A DNA stretch of 64,000 nucleotides from Dinghuibacter silviterrae (GTDB lineage Bacteria > Bacteroidota > Bacteroidia > Chitinophagales > Chitinophagaceae): NCBI RefSeq assembly GCF_004366355.1, contig NZ_SODV01000001.1, positions 1,426,001-1,490,000 on the forward strand, read 5' to 3'. Each line of letters begins with the position of its first letter. Position 1 is the first letter of the stretch. Below are positions 52,613 to 62,188 of the stretch, piece by piece. A program made the translations under genes and the position numbers. The notes beneath the pieces were generated by a model that was not told the DNA's origin, ran no database searches, and saw nothing but the letters and a program-made list of their open reading frames with translations.

Positions 52613-53905
52613 ATGCGGTTGTGTTTTTTTGTCATACTCACCTTTGTAACCTTGGGGCCTGCCGCTGCGCAGGCCCCTTCTTTCCTTTCGGTGCAGCGGA
52701 TCGTCCTTTTGCGTTGCGCCCCCTGCCACCGGCCGGGGGAGGCGGCGCCGTTTTCGTTGCTGACCTATGAAGACATCGCGCGACGCGCCGGTTTTATCAA
52801 GAAGGTGATTTCGGAGGGGTATATGCCGCCCTGGAAGGCGGATGACCATTATAGGGCGTTTGCCAATGACAGGGCGCTCGCGCCTGAGGAGCGCGAGGCC
52901 ATCCTGCGGTGGGTGGATGCGGGGGCGCCTGCGGCCGCATCGCCCGGCGGCGTGGCGCCCTTTTTCCCCGGCACCGCCTACACCCGCCCCCCGGACCTCA
53001 CCCTCAAGATCGATTCCCCCTACCTCGTCCCCGGGGACGACGCCGAACGGTTTATTGTCTTTAAGCTACCCTACGAGCTCCCTGCCGACCGGAACGTCGA
53101 GGCCGTGGAGTTGTACTGTAACAACCGGAAGATCATCCACCACATCAACTACGGGTTTTATGCCGTACCCGATACTGCCGTGTCCATCTTTGGCGGCAGC
53201 CCCTACATCGACGGCGACCGGCCCGGGTCACAGCAACGGGAATACGACGTCCTCAAACGGAACTTTACCTACTATACGGGGTGGATCCCCGGGGCCTCCG
53301 CCGAAAGCTATCCCCCTGGTTTCGGGTGGACGCTACCCCGCCGGGGTGTGGTCCTGCTGACGGTGCACTACACGGCTTTGGGCGCCGATGAACATTCCAT
53401 CGTGGGCGTCAACCTGTTTTTTACGCCGAAACCCATCCACCGGGAGGTCAAGATCATCAGCCTGGGCTCGGGTGGCGTAGGAGAAGAATTGATCACGCCC
53501 CCCCTGCTCCTCCTCGCGGGCCGGGTGGATACGTTCCGGCTACAGGTGAAGACCCAGGAGGACCAGTCGCTCTTGTATGTATGGCCCCACATGCACTATC
53601 TTGGCAAAGAGTTTACCGCCTGGGCCGAGACCCCGTCGGGGGATACCATCCCCCTGGTTCACATCCCCCGCTGGGACTTCCGCTGGCAGGAGCTGTACCG
53701 GTTCAAACACCCCGTCCGGCTCCCCGCGGGTTCCGTGGTGCACGTCACCGGGGTCTACGACAATACGGCGGATAATCCCTTTAACCCCTCCAGCCCGCCC
53801 CGTCTGGTCCTTTCCACGGGGAACATGACCTCGCGGGATGAAATGATGACGCTGATGCTGATTTATGTGGGGGCGGAAGAGGGGGATGAAAAGATTGTGT
53901 TATGA
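52613..53905 (+). CDS. Exported cytochrome c-like / copper type II monooxygenase-like protein
   Basis: 430 residues from the ATG at 52613 (a GTG nine codons earlier would disturb the signal peptide). After the leader (MRLCFFVILTFVTLGPAAAQ) comes the heme-c motif CAPCH (Cys35, Cys38, His39) and the characteristic EGYMPPWKADDHYRAF. The rest resembles the PHM/DBH copper-monooxygenase C-terminal fold: HH in KIIHHINYGF, His in VHYTALG and HMH in VWPHMHYLGKEF are candidate copper ligands. Related proteins in other phyla are fused to redoxins; here the redoxin is the next gene, overlapping by 4 bp. Substrate unknown. Confidence 0.82.
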   Translation: MRLCFFVILTFVTLGPAAAQAPSFLSVQRIVLLRCAPCHRPGEAAPFSLLTYEDIARRAGFIKKVISEGYMPPWKADDHYRAFANDRALAPEEREAILRWVDAGAPAAASPGGVAPFFPGTAYTRPPDLTLKIDSPYLVPGDDAERFIVFKLPYELPADRNVEAVELYCNNRKIIHHINYGFYAVPDTAVSIFGGSPYIDGDRPGSQQREYDVLKRNFTYYTGWIPGASAESYPPGFGWTLPRRGVVLLTVHYTALGADEHSIVGVNLFFTPKPIHREVKIISLGSGGVGEELITPPLLLLAGRVDTFRLQVKTQEDQSLLYVWPHMHYLGKEFTAWAETPSGDTIPLVHIPRWDFRWQELYRFKHPVRLPAGSVVHVTGVYDNTADNPFNPSSPPRLVLSTGNMTSRDEMMTLMLIYVGAEEGDEKIVL

Positions 53906-54483
53906 AGACGTTGTTGGTTTGTTTGTTGATGGTGGGGGTGGCGCGGGCGCAAACCCCTTTCGCGGGGGCGCCCCAGCCCGCTTTGGCGCCCTTGCCTGCT
54001 TTGGCAGCCCTGCCGGGGGCTCAATTTTCCTGGGCAGACGTCCACACGCCGTATGTCGTCATTGTCTACTTGTCCCCTTCTTGTCCGCTGAGCCAGCGGT
54101 ATACCGTCGCCCTGAATGCACTGGCCGCGCAATATGCGGGGTCGGTATCCTTCGTCGGTGTTTTTGCCGGGAAGGCCGATCCCGACGCGGACATCCTGGC
54201 CTTCCGGGATAAATACCGTGTCGCGTTTTCGTTGCAGCGAGATCCAAACCTGGCCCTCGCTCGGCGGTTACACGCCACCGTTACTCCGGAGGTTTTTCTT
54301 TTGGACGCCCGTCACCGCCAGCTGTATCGCGGCGCCATTGACGACAAGGCCGTTTCCCTGGGGAACAGCCGCCCGCAGGCGCTTCATTCGTGGCTCAAGA
54401 TGGCGTTGGACGACGTCCTGGCGGCTCGTCCGGTGGGGGTGCCCCATACGGAGCCGGTGGGGTGTTTGATCGATGACCGGTAA
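53902..54483 (+). CDS. Exported redoxin (thioredoxin/AhpC-TSA-like)
   Basis: 193 residues with signal peptide (MKTLLVCLLMVGVARAQ). The thioredoxin-like fold shows VIVYLSPSCPLSQRY, with a single Cys in place of CxxC, and ATVTPEVFLLDARHRQLYRGAIDD with the cis-Pro region. The C-terminal EPVGCLIDD resembles the segment that, in fused homologues, leads into the cytochrome/monooxygenase part. ATGA overlap with the previous gene indicates coupled expression and joint function. Reaction not known. Confidence 0.85.
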   Translation: MKTLLVCLLMVGVARAQTPFAGAPQPALAPLPALAALPGAQFSWADVHTPYVVIVYLSPSCPLSQRYTVALNALAAQYAGSVSFVGVFAGKADPDADILAFRDKYRVAFSLQRDPNLALARRLHATVTPEVFLLDARHRQLYRGAIDDKAVSLGNSRPQALHSWLKMALDDVLAARPVGVPHTEPVGCLIDDR

Positions 54484-54510
54484 ATCGCGGGGCGCACATC
54501 ATGGGGCGCC

Positions 54511-55809
54511 CTAGCCTCCGATGACCGTGGCTATATTATCGTATAGCTGTTGGGTATCTGTTGCCCGGAAAAGCTTTTTGACAATTGACGAGCGGTCATT
54601 GCGCTCTTTGATAATCCGCCTGACCTCGTTTATGATGTTCTCGGCAGTCGTCTTATCCCTGAGCCCCAGTGCCGTTTCAAGCGCCTTGTATCCCTTCGCC
54701 TTCTTTACTTCTGCCGATGCGCCGTCCATGATGAGTCTTATTTGCTCTATCTGTTGGTCGGCCTCGCTCTTTGCCGGTTTTGGAATTTCGGCTTTCGGCT
54801 TCGCCGCTTTTGGCTTTCTCTTCGCCGCTTTCTTCGAATCCGGCGCCGGCCCCGGAACAACGATGCCGGCGGCCGGCAACAGGGCCGACGCAGGCCTGGC
54901 GGAGGGAACTGGTACCGCCGCCTTCTTTTTGGGAATCGTCTTGTATTCCCGGAGATATTCATCCTTATCCAGGACGGCCACTTTCGTTTTGGGCGTCCAT
55001 TTTTCCCGGCGTATGTCCACCACGTGCTCGTTGCCGACTTTATAGATGGTGTTTTCCAGCGCTGCCGATGCCTCATCGATCCGCGTAAGCATCTGGTAGC
55101 TTCGGGCGTCCTGGAGCGGTTGGCTCTCGAATTTGACACCTCTAAAGGCCGATGCGCCGTGTAGTTCGTGGATAAATTGACCGGCCAGATCCAGATTATT
55201 CAGTGCTGTTTCGGCCAGGCGACGCCTGTTCACTTCAAGAGCTTTTGCCTTGACCAGACCGTTGTCCTTTAACAAATTCACGAGCTCACCCAAAGCGGCA
55301 ACTATAGGCGTCACTTTCTCCGGCCGGGCCCCTGGTAAGGCTTTCAAATCCGCGATCAGCGTGGGCAATATATAATTGAACACGTCTGTGATATCTTTTT
55401 CACCCGACAGGCCGGCGCCATCACCCGGTGATGCAGCCTCTATCAGGTAACGGCCCACTCCTCCCATTAAAAGAGTATATCCATTCCCCAGTCGCAATTC
55501 AATCGGATCGGGGGTCACCTTTTTCCCTCCACCCTTTAGCGGGATTTCAGCCGCCTCGTGATGGAGGTCGATGCCCACGTCCTTCCATTCGTTTTTCTCC
55601 TGTTCCACCGGGATATCATCGTGGATCTCACCGGCAATCGCCACCTTAAACTTTTTGTCGTGGAGATCATTGGCAAGATGCAATTGAACGACGCCCCGGC
55701 CACCGGCGCTTTTCTTTTGCACAGCCGGCCGCGCCTTCATGCTGGGCACGTGGTTGGCGGCAGCCTGCGAAGGATCGCTTTTTCGGGAGTGGTCAACATG
55801 ATGATTCAT
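54511..55809 (-). CDS. Unrecognised protein with GEIHDD motif and Lys/Pro/Ala-rich linker
   Basis: 432 residues, no signal peptide. An N-terminal ~45-residue polar segment (PAVQKKSAGGRGVVQLHL) leads into FKVAIAGEIHDDIPVEQEKNEW (read in two parts), where GEIHDD looks like a metal- or active-site loop. A mostly helical middle (~130-270) follows, then a Lys/Pro/Ala-rich linker (~295-345, with KKAAKRKPKAAKPKAEIPKP), and a helical C-terminus. The VQKK...VVQ start recalls the leading segments of proteins linked to extracellular contractile injection systems in Bacteroidota, but no such system is in view; this is a weak inference. It is 38 bp downstream of the MG2-like gene on the same strand. Confidence 0.7.
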   Translation of the reverse strand: MNHHVDHSRKSDPSQAAANHVPSMKARPAVQKKSAGGRGVVQLHLANDLHDKKFKVAIAGEIHDDIPVEQEKNEWKDVGIDLHHEAAEIPLKGGGKKVTPDPIELRLGNGYTLLMGGVGRYLIEAASPGDGAGLSGEKDITDVFNYILPTLIADLKALPGARPEKVTPIVAALGELVNLLKDNGLVKAKALEVNRRRLAETALNNLDLAGQFIHELHGASAFRGVKFESQPLQDARSYQMLTRIDEASAALENTIYKVGNEHVVDIRREKWTPKTKVAVLDKDEYLREYKTIPKKKAAVPVPSARPASALLPAAGIVVPGPAPDSKKAAKRKPKAAKPKAEIPKPAKSEADQQIEQIRLIMDGASAEVKKAKGYKALETALGLRDKTTAENIINEVRRIIKERNDRSSIVKKLFRATDTQQLYDNIATVIGG

Positions 55810-55847
55810 CTTCCCTAAGATAATAAAGGTTGAACCGTGGTCAAAGC

Positions 55848-58193
55848 CTATTCCGCGGCGTTCACCTCCAGGGTGGTCTCGCCATATAGCGGCACGCCCT
55901 GCGCACTTACGCCCTGGACGATCACGGCATACTTCCCCGGTAGGTCGGAGGTGAAAAAGCGCACCACACCCTCGCCTCCGCCGGGCAGCGACGTGCGCGG
56001 GTCCCAGTACAACACGTTCCGGTAGTCGGGCAGACGGGAGGCCTTTTGCGCGTCGGTGACATAAATGGGGCTATAAAAGGTCCGCCTGGCCTGGAGCCCT
56101 TCGTAGTCGAGGGCGGTGGCGTGGGGATCGAGCTGGTACCCGCTCAGGTCGCCGTGATAGGTCGTCCAGTTGAGCAGACCGGTAAAGGACACCCCTCCCA
56201 GGAAATACCGCCGGGTAAGGACTTCAAGCCGGCGGATCTTGAGGGGATTGTAGGCCATGAGCTGGTCGGTGTTGAAAATGGGAACGCCGTCAAGGAGGAT
56301 GAAGGGGTCTTCGTCAAAGGGTTCGTTTCTGGGGGTATTGTAGTTCCACAGGTGGAAGTGACTTCCTTTCCTGTACACATTGACGAGTTGTACGTATTCC
56401 CGGAGCACTTCCTCCATGGTCGTAAAGCGGACATAGTCGTCGAGCATATAGGTCAGGTCGGGGTGTAGGTAAAAGGCGGTGGTGTCTGCCGCCGCGGGGA
56501 GGTAGGGAGTTTGCATCCGCATGGCCGCGTAGGCGTTCTGCACCTGCATCGACAGGCTGCGTTCCGTCAGCGTTACGGGGTTGTCGAGCGGCATGTCGAA
56601 ACGCGTTACCGGGTGGCCGGGATATACCTCGGAGAACGGATCGTCAACGTCTACCCGGTACACGCTGTCGGCCGTGGAGAGGTCGGTTTGGACGACGACC
56701 TGGGAGGATCCGTACATGGCCGGCATGTCGAAGGCGAGGCGGCCGGTGGAATCGCTGGTGGCGGTGGCAAACTGGGTCCGGTTACCCGGGGCGGAGCAGA
56801 ACGCCAGGATGCGGTTACCAGGGGCGCCGGTGCGGGTGTCGACGACGCGGCCGGTGATGAGGTGTCCTTTGTACTCCGGTGCATACGTAAAGACCGGGGT
56901 GGTGTCTTTTAATACGTCTTCCCAGCGGAAGCGTCTCCAGCCCTGGGTCAGCAGGAGGTTGTCCAGGGCCCAGGGGTGATCGAAAAAGAACGCCGGGTGT
57001 GCCACGGGGCCGCTCAGGTCCGAGGTCAGCCAGAGATAATTGACGATGTTTTGTTCGGGTATACCCTGGAGGGAATCCAGCCGGTAAGCGGTGACGGACA
57101 GGTCCGTCCCCGTGATGCCTTCGGGGGCTTTGATGTGTATGCTCACACCGGAGCGGGGGATGTAGTGGTTTTTGTCGGTTTGGAGTCCTAATAAATTGTC
57201 GCCGGCAGGCGATTTGAAGAGGAGACGTTCGCAGACCGGCTGGCGGTCGTCGTTGAAAATGGTGAGGTGTGCAATCCCCGCTTCCAGCCTGCCGGTGTCG
57301 ATGGGGAAGACGGCGCGGCCGTTGGTAAGGGGGGCCGCTTCGGCGATGTCCATACGGGCATTGGAATGGACGAGCAGGAATACGCGGCCGGATTCGGTCG
57401 ATTGGACGCTTACCCGAAGCGAACCACCCGCGGCGGTATCGAGATGCATGACAAAACCCCGGTCATATACCCGGGGTAAATCAATATTCAGGACGCCTCC
57501 GGCCACCGGCCAGACGGTGGCGGTGTAGTGCCGGCCGGCGGCGGGGGTGAAGGCGAACCGCCCCATGCCCTGGGCCTGGGGCTGAAAATGCAAAACGGTA
57601 TCCCCCCGGTCGTCCCTGAGAACCCCGGTAAACCCGATGGGTTCCCCATACGCATCCGTTCCCTGAAAAGCCACAGTGGAGGTAAGACCGGACACGAGGT
57701 TACCGCCTTCGGGGAAAAACGCAAGGTGCGCCGCCGGGGTTATTCGCCCGGGTGTGGGCGGCGCCTGGTGGGTGTTGAGGATCGTCAGCGGTTTTTCAAA
57801 GAAGTAAGTGGCGGGCTCATTTTTCATCCAGCGGGTATAGGCCCGGAGGGTATAGGAACCGGAAGCAAGCGTAAAAGGGAGGTAAAGGGCACCGTTCCCG
57901 CTCCCCGAATCGAGCGCGATCTTGGCCTGAAGGACGGGTTTGCTGCGCCCGTCCAGTACCTCGACATAGGCCACCCGGCTAAGCGACAGGGGGCGCAGGT
58001 TGGCCGCGGACACGTCATAGCACTTGAACCAGCAAAGCTCGCCGCAGAGGTAGTAGTCTTTGTCGGTTTGGACGTATACCTTTTCGTACAGGTGGCTTTG
58101 CCGGTAGTCGTTCCAGGGACGCACGAGGTCGTCCTGGGCCATGAGCGAACCTTGGAGGAATATAAGGGCGAGCAGAAGACAGACACATTTCAT
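55848..58193 (-). CDS. Large exported protein with MG2-like N-terminus and TonB-plug-like segment
   Basis: 781 residues with signal peptide (MKCVCLLLALIFLQGSLMAQ). The first domains (YEKVYVQTDKDYYLCGELCW, GALYLPFTLASGSYTLRAYT) follow the MG2 pattern of alpha-2-macroglobulin-like proteins. Near residues 628-676 a segment (FILLDGVPIFN, then IRRLEVLTRRYFLGGVSFTG) matches the plug of TonB receptors, although no barrel follows. Bacteroidota have many such proteins next to TonB receptors; role unknown, perhaps surface-protein assembly or transport. Last of four minus-strand genes with gaps of 12 nt or less. Confidence 0.8.
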   Translation of the reverse strand: MKCVCLLLALIFLQGSLMAQDDLVRPWNDYRQSHLYEKVYVQTDKDYYLCGELCWFKCYDVSAANLRPLSLSRVAYVEVLDGRSKPVLQAKIALDSGSGNGALYLPFTLASGSYTLRAYTRWMKNEPATYFFEKPLTILNTHQAPPTPGRITPAAHLAFFPEGGNLVSGLTSTVAFQGTDAYGEPIGFTGVLRDDRGDTVLHFQPQAQGMGRFAFTPAAGRHYTATVWPVAGGVLNIDLPRVYDRGFVMHLDTAAGGSLRVSVQSTESGRVFLLVHSNARMDIAEAAPLTNGRAVFPIDTGRLEAGIAHLTIFNDDRQPVCERLLFKSPAGDNLLGLQTDKNHYIPRSGVSIHIKAPEGITGTDLSVTAYRLDSLQGIPEQNIVNYLWLTSDLSGPVAHPAFFFDHPWALDNLLLTQGWRRFRWEDVLKDTTPVFTYAPEYKGHLITGRVVDTRTGAPGNRILAFCSAPGNRTQFATATSDSTGRLAFDMPAMYGSSQVVVQTDLSTADSVYRVDVDDPFSEVYPGHPVTRFDMPLDNPVTLTERSLSMQVQNAYAAMRMQTPYLPAAADTTAFYLHPDLTYMLDDYVRFTTMEEVLREYVQLVNVYRKGSHFHLWNYNTPRNEPFDEDPFILLDGVPIFNTDQLMAYNPLKIRRLEVLTRRYFLGGVSFTGLLNWTTYHGDLSGYQLDPHATALDYEGLQARRTFYSPIYVTDAQKASRLPDYRNVLYWDPRTSLPGGGEGVVRFFTSDLPGKYAVIVQGVSAQGVPLYGETTLEVNAAE

Positions 58194-58205
58194 GCGGAAT
58201 AGCGT

Positions 58206-59375
58206 TTATTGCCAAAACCAGGGTTGGGTCGTCGTGCCGCCTTGCAGACGGCAGTCGATGCAATAGTCATGATTGGCGGTCCAGGTGTCCCCCGGACCGA
58301 AAGCGATCGGTATATAAATGCCCGACGGCGGGTCGGTGTAGTTCCGGGGGTAGGGATTGGGGCGTATGCCTTTAAAATACCAGAGATACATCCAGGCGGG
58401 TTGGAAGGGGACCATGGTGTCCTGGGCTATGCATACGAACTGATATTGCCAGAAAGAGGGCGGGCCCGTAAAGGTCCGGAGCGGTTGATCGCTGCTGACA
58501 TTGACAAAACCGATCACGGGTTCCGAAGGGTTGTTGAGACAATGCAGGTTGCCCTTCAGGTTGGACGGCAGGGGATCGAAAATGGACCCGAGGTTTTCGG
58601 TATTGGATTGCATCAGCAGGAGGTAGTTGTAGCAGTCTGCGCTGAGGGCATATTGGTGCACGTTGATGCTATACCGTATGCCCAGCCGTTGGTCGCCCTG
58701 GGGGATAAAGGTGAGCGGGAACCCGGAAACGACGTCCTGGGAAAGCTTGGTCGTACTGTAGATAAGGATATTGGAGGAGCTGTCTGTTCTCCAGCAGGTA
58801 TAGATCTGCTGCGACGGGAGACGGGCGACCACCGTGTCCAGCGTGCTGTCGAACCTCAGGGAACTGAATTCGGCGGAATGGTATTCCCAGGTTTCATCGT
58901 AGGACCATTGGTAGTAGCGGGTGTCGTTCCTGGGGTTGTGGGTGTTGACCTGGACGTACATGCCGTCGCCGCCTTTAGGGACGAAGGTGACGCTGTCTAT
59001 GGGTACATTGGGGATGACGTGGACGTAGTCCGACTGGTATTCCGATCCTTCGGTTGTTTTGATGTCGAGGCGGTAGGTTTTGGTGGTATCCAACGGGAGG
59101 GCGCCAAAGGCATAGGTGCCGTTCGTGCCGGCCGTAGCGGCGTAGCTGGACCCGTCGGAGCCTTCCAGCGCGACGGTGGCGCCCGGCTCAAACACTTCCA
59201 CCGTGGTGTCGGTGAGCGCGACCGTCCGGCTCAGGACGAGCATGGACGGCCCGGTCCCGGCGTTGATGTTGCCCTCGACCACCAGGTAACCCGTGGCCGG
59301 GTTGTTTAGTTTGGGGCTGTAGGGCTTTACGCAGGCCGCCAGGAAAATAGCGCTTATGATCCAAAAACGTTTCAT
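58206..59375 (-). CDS. DUF4249 family lipoprotein
   Basis: 389 residues. Lipobox IFLAACVKP (Cys ~15). Typical DUF4249 features: LVVEGNINAGTGPSMLVLSRT near the start, an Ig-like carboxypeptidase-type domain (EPGATVALEGSDGSSY), and a C-terminal ECxDCR-like end (here HDYCIDCRLQGG). The family is found next to TonB receptors of the same kind as the gene 2 nt upstream and is presumed to be a surface partner, analogous in position to SusD. Ligand unknown. Confidence 0.88.
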   Translation of the reverse strand: MKRFWIISAIFLAACVKPYSPKLNNPATGYLVVEGNINAGTGPSMLVLSRTVALTDTTVEVFEPGATVALEGSDGSSYAATAGTNGTYAFGALPLDTTKTYRLDIKTTEGSEYQSDYVHVIPNVPIDSVTFVPKGGDGMYVQVNTHNPRNDTRYYQWSYDETWEYHSAEFSSLRFDSTLDTVVARLPSQQIYTCWRTDSSSNILIYSTTKLSQDVVSGFPLTFIPQGDQRLGIRYSINVHQYALSADCYNYLLLMQSNTENLGSIFDPLPSNLKGNLHCLNNPSEPVIGFVNVSSDQPLRTFTGPPSFWQYQFVCIAQDTMVPFQPAWMYLWYFKGIRPNPYPRNYTDPPSGIYIPIAFGPGDTWTANHDYCIDCRLQGGTTTQPWFWQ

Positions 59376-59377
59376 GG

Positions 59378-62188
59378 CTAAAAGCGGATATTAAAGTTGA
59401 TGTAAGGGATGGCGCTTCCGAAGATGGACAGCTTATACCCGTTGACGACCCCATTCTGGGAAACGAAGTAGACCGAATAAGGATTCTGCCGTCCCGTCAG
59501 GTTGTATACGCCGATGGTCCAGGAGTTGTGGGTTTTCTGATGAATCTTATGGTTCCCTTCGATGTTCATGGCGAGGTCCATCCGGAAATAGTCGGGGATG
59601 CGATACGCGTTCCTGTCCGAATACAACGCCCGTTCGGCCCCTGCATAGTAGAACACGCCGATCGGCAGCGTGATCGGCCGCCCCGTGTTGTACACCGTAT
59701 TCAGGGACACGCTAAAGCGGTGGTTGACCTTATAGTTGCCCACGAGGTTGACGTCGTGGGGTTCGTCATAGCTCGCGGGATACCAGTTCCCCCCGTTGAT
59801 CACTTCCCCGGCCAGGGGATCGTTCATCCGGAGCTGGGTCCTTGAATAGGTATAGGCGAGCCAGCCGTTGAGCTTGCCCGTTTGTTTGCGGACCAGGAAC
59901 TCGACCCCATAAGCCCGGCCTTTGGTACTCATGACGTCGGTCTCAATGTGGTGGTTCATCACCAATACCGCCCCGTCCTTGTAGTCCAGGTAGTCATCCA
60001 TGGTCCGGTAGTAGACCTCCACCGACGTCTCGATGGTATTGGAGGCAAAATTCTGGTAAAGCCCCAGCGAATACTGCTCCCCGGTAGTGGGCTGGATGTG
60101 GGTGTCGCTTAGCTTCCATATATCCGTGGGCGCCATAGCGGTCGTGTTGGACAGCATGTGGATGTACTGACGGCCGGTATTGAAAGAGGCTTTTATCGAT
60201 GTATTTTCTCCCAGGCTGTAGCGGGCGGATACCCGGTACTCCGGCCCGGAATAGGTCTTGATGAACTTCCCGGATGGATAAGGGGTGGTGCCCGTCATAT
60301 TGCCCACCGTCAGGGGCTGGCCCGGCGCATAATCGTTGACCGCGGAAGGGCCGAGGAAGTTGAACATCGAATACCGGATACCGGCTTCTATCGAAAAGGC
60401 GCTTGTTACTTTAAAGTCATCGCTGACAAAAAGGGCGCTTTCCAAGGCCCGTTCGGTTTGCAGGGTATCCGCGACCGTAAGGGATTCGGACCCGACCGGC
60501 GTATACGTCCCGGGATGGAGTTTGTAATGGATCGACTGGAACCCGAAGGCCAGGGTATGTTTGGCACTCAGGTAGTACTTGAATTGGTCCTTCAGGTAAT
60601 ATTGGTTGACGTCGAAAGCAAGGCGGGAAGCCGTCACCGGGTTGTTGACCGCGTCGATACGGTACTGGTAGCGGTCAAACCCGGTGGCCGCCTCCATGTT
60701 GAGCTTGTTGGAGAAAATGTGTTTCCATTTGAGCGACACGTTGCGGTTTCCGTAACTGTAGGTGGTGTCGCTGTTGAGGTTAAACCGGTCCTGGCTCAGG
60801 TAGCCCGTCAGGAAGAGGGTGTTGCGCTTGTTGATCTCGTGCGTGATGCCCAGGTTGATGTCGTAAAAGGAAGCGCGGCTGTTTTTGTACTGGGCGGGTA
60901 GGAGGTTGAGCAGCCAATTGGCATACGTGGTCCGGGCCCCCACGATAAACGACGACTTGTCCTTCACGAGCGGACCCTCCAGGTTGAGCCGGCTGGTCAG
61001 CACGCCGATGCCCGCCGAACCGGCGTATTCTTTTTTGTCGCCTTCCCGGGTGCTGACGTCCAGTACGGAGGAAAGACGGCCGCCGTACTGGGCGGGAATG
61101 CTGCTTTTGTAAAGCTCTACGTCCTTGACGAGCTCCGGGTTGAAGGACGAAAACAAACCGAAAAAGTGTGCAGGGTTATAGATGGTGGCGTCGTTGAGCA
61201 AGATCAGGTTCTGGTCTGCGGATCCGCCCCGGACGTTCAGCCCGGTGGACGCCTCGCCGACGGTCTTTACCCCCGGCAGGGTTTGTACGACGCGGAGGAT
61301 ATCGGCCTCGCCAAAAACCACGGGCACCTGTTTGATCGCCTTGATGTCCAGCCGTTGCAAGCCCATGGTCAGGCTGCGGATGTTGCTGGCCTTTTCGGAG
61401 GAAATCACGACGTTCCGGAGCGCAATGACCTGGGATTGCATTTCTATATTGAACCGGCCCTCGCCGTTGACCTGTACCTGGCGGCGGGTGTCCCGCATCC
61501 CTATGCTTTGGATATACAAGACGTGCCGGCCCCTGGGCAGGCTCAGGGAATAGTATCCGTATTGATCGGTGGCCACGCCGGTTTGGCTGTGATCGACGAC
61601 AATGGACGCCCCGATGACGGGTTCCTCCGTTTTGGCATCGCGTACGTAACCCGCCAGGGTGACGGTACCCGGCCTGGGATTTTCCGATTTTTCCCCCACC
61701 ACAAACAGCTTGGCCTGGATCACAGCTTCCCGGAGCGTGGCGTCTTGTTCTTCGTTACTGGTGGGTTCGGTAAACGGCTCCTGCACGCGATGCGGTTTGG
61801 CCGCGCCTTTTCCTGCTGCCGCAAAAGCCGCGGTGTCCATGGGTTGGAAGGCCGGCGGCCCTAGCTCCAGCGCGTATCCCTTGGTGATGAAGACATTTCC
61901 GGATGCGTCGATGCTAAAAAACAGGCCCGTCTTATTCAGGGCAAGCGTCAATACCTTTTCCAGGGATTCGTTCACGGCCGACAGGGTGAGGACCAGGCTG
62001 TCGGTCTGGGTGGCATCGTAGAAAAAATGAACCCCCGTCTGGTGTTCGACCACCTGCACCAGCGTATCGAACCGGGCCGAGTCCAGGGTGATGGTCACCG
62101 GACGCCGGGCCTGGGCTTTCGCCTGCCGCGGGGCGAAAACAGCGGCGATCAACACCGCCAGCAGCAGTTTAGCGTGCATGTTCTTCAT
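59378..62188 (-). CDS. TonB-dependent receptor with STN and carboxypeptidase-like domains
   Basis: 936 residues from the ATG at 62188; the ATG at 62179 also gives a good signal peptide (MHAKLLLAVLIAAVFAPRQAKAQ). Upstream in-frame codons back to 62233 would add a polar stretch and lie inside the previous gene. STN domain (~35-105), CarboxypepD_reg domain (VTLAGYVRDAKTEEPVIGASI, ~170-250), plug with VVFGEADILRVVQTLPGV and GGSADQNLILLNDATIYNP, then the barrel ending NFNIRF. This is the non-SusC type of receptor that pairs with DUF4249. The STN domain suggests signalling, but no FecR/sigma pair is adjacent. Confidence 0.93.
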   Translation of the reverse strand: MKNMHAKLLLAVLIAAVFAPRQAKAQARRPVTITLDSARFDTLVQVVEHQTGVHFFYDATQTDSLVLTLSAVNESLEKVLTLALNKTGLFFSIDASGNVFITKGYALELGPPAFQPMDTAAFAAAGKGAAKPHRVQEPFTEPTSNEEQDATLREAVIQAKLFVVGEKSENPRPGTVTLAGYVRDAKTEEPVIGASIVVDHSQTGVATDQYGYYSLSLPRGRHVLYIQSIGMRDTRRQVQVNGEGRFNIEMQSQVIALRNVVISSEKASNIRSLTMGLQRLDIKAIKQVPVVFGEADILRVVQTLPGVKTVGEASTGLNVRGGSADQNLILLNDATIYNPAHFFGLFSSFNPELVKDVELYKSSIPAQYGGRLSSVLDVSTREGDKKEYAGSAGIGVLTSRLNLEGPLVKDKSSFIVGARTTYANWLLNLLPAQYKNSRASFYDINLGITHEINKRNTLFLTGYLSQDRFNLNSDTTYSYGNRNVSLKWKHIFSNKLNMEAATGFDRYQYRIDAVNNPVTASRLAFDVNQYYLKDQFKYYLSAKHTLAFGFQSIHYKLHPGTYTPVGSESLTVADTLQTERALESALFVSDDFKVTSAFSIEAGIRYSMFNFLGPSAVNDYAPGQPLTVGNMTGTTPYPSGKFIKTYSGPEYRVSARYSLGENTSIKASFNTGRQYIHMLSNTTAMAPTDIWKLSDTHIQPTTGEQYSLGLYQNFASNTIETSVEVYYRTMDDYLDYKDGAVLVMNHHIETDVMSTKGRAYGVEFLVRKQTGKLNGWLAYTYSRTQLRMNDPLAGEVINGGNWYPASYDEPHDVNLVGNYKVNHRFSVSLNTVYNTGRPITLPIGVFYYAGAERALYSDRNAYRIPDYFRMDLAMNIEGNHKIHQKTHNSWTIGVYNLTGRQNPYSVYFVSQNGVVNGYKLSIFGSAIPYINFNIRF

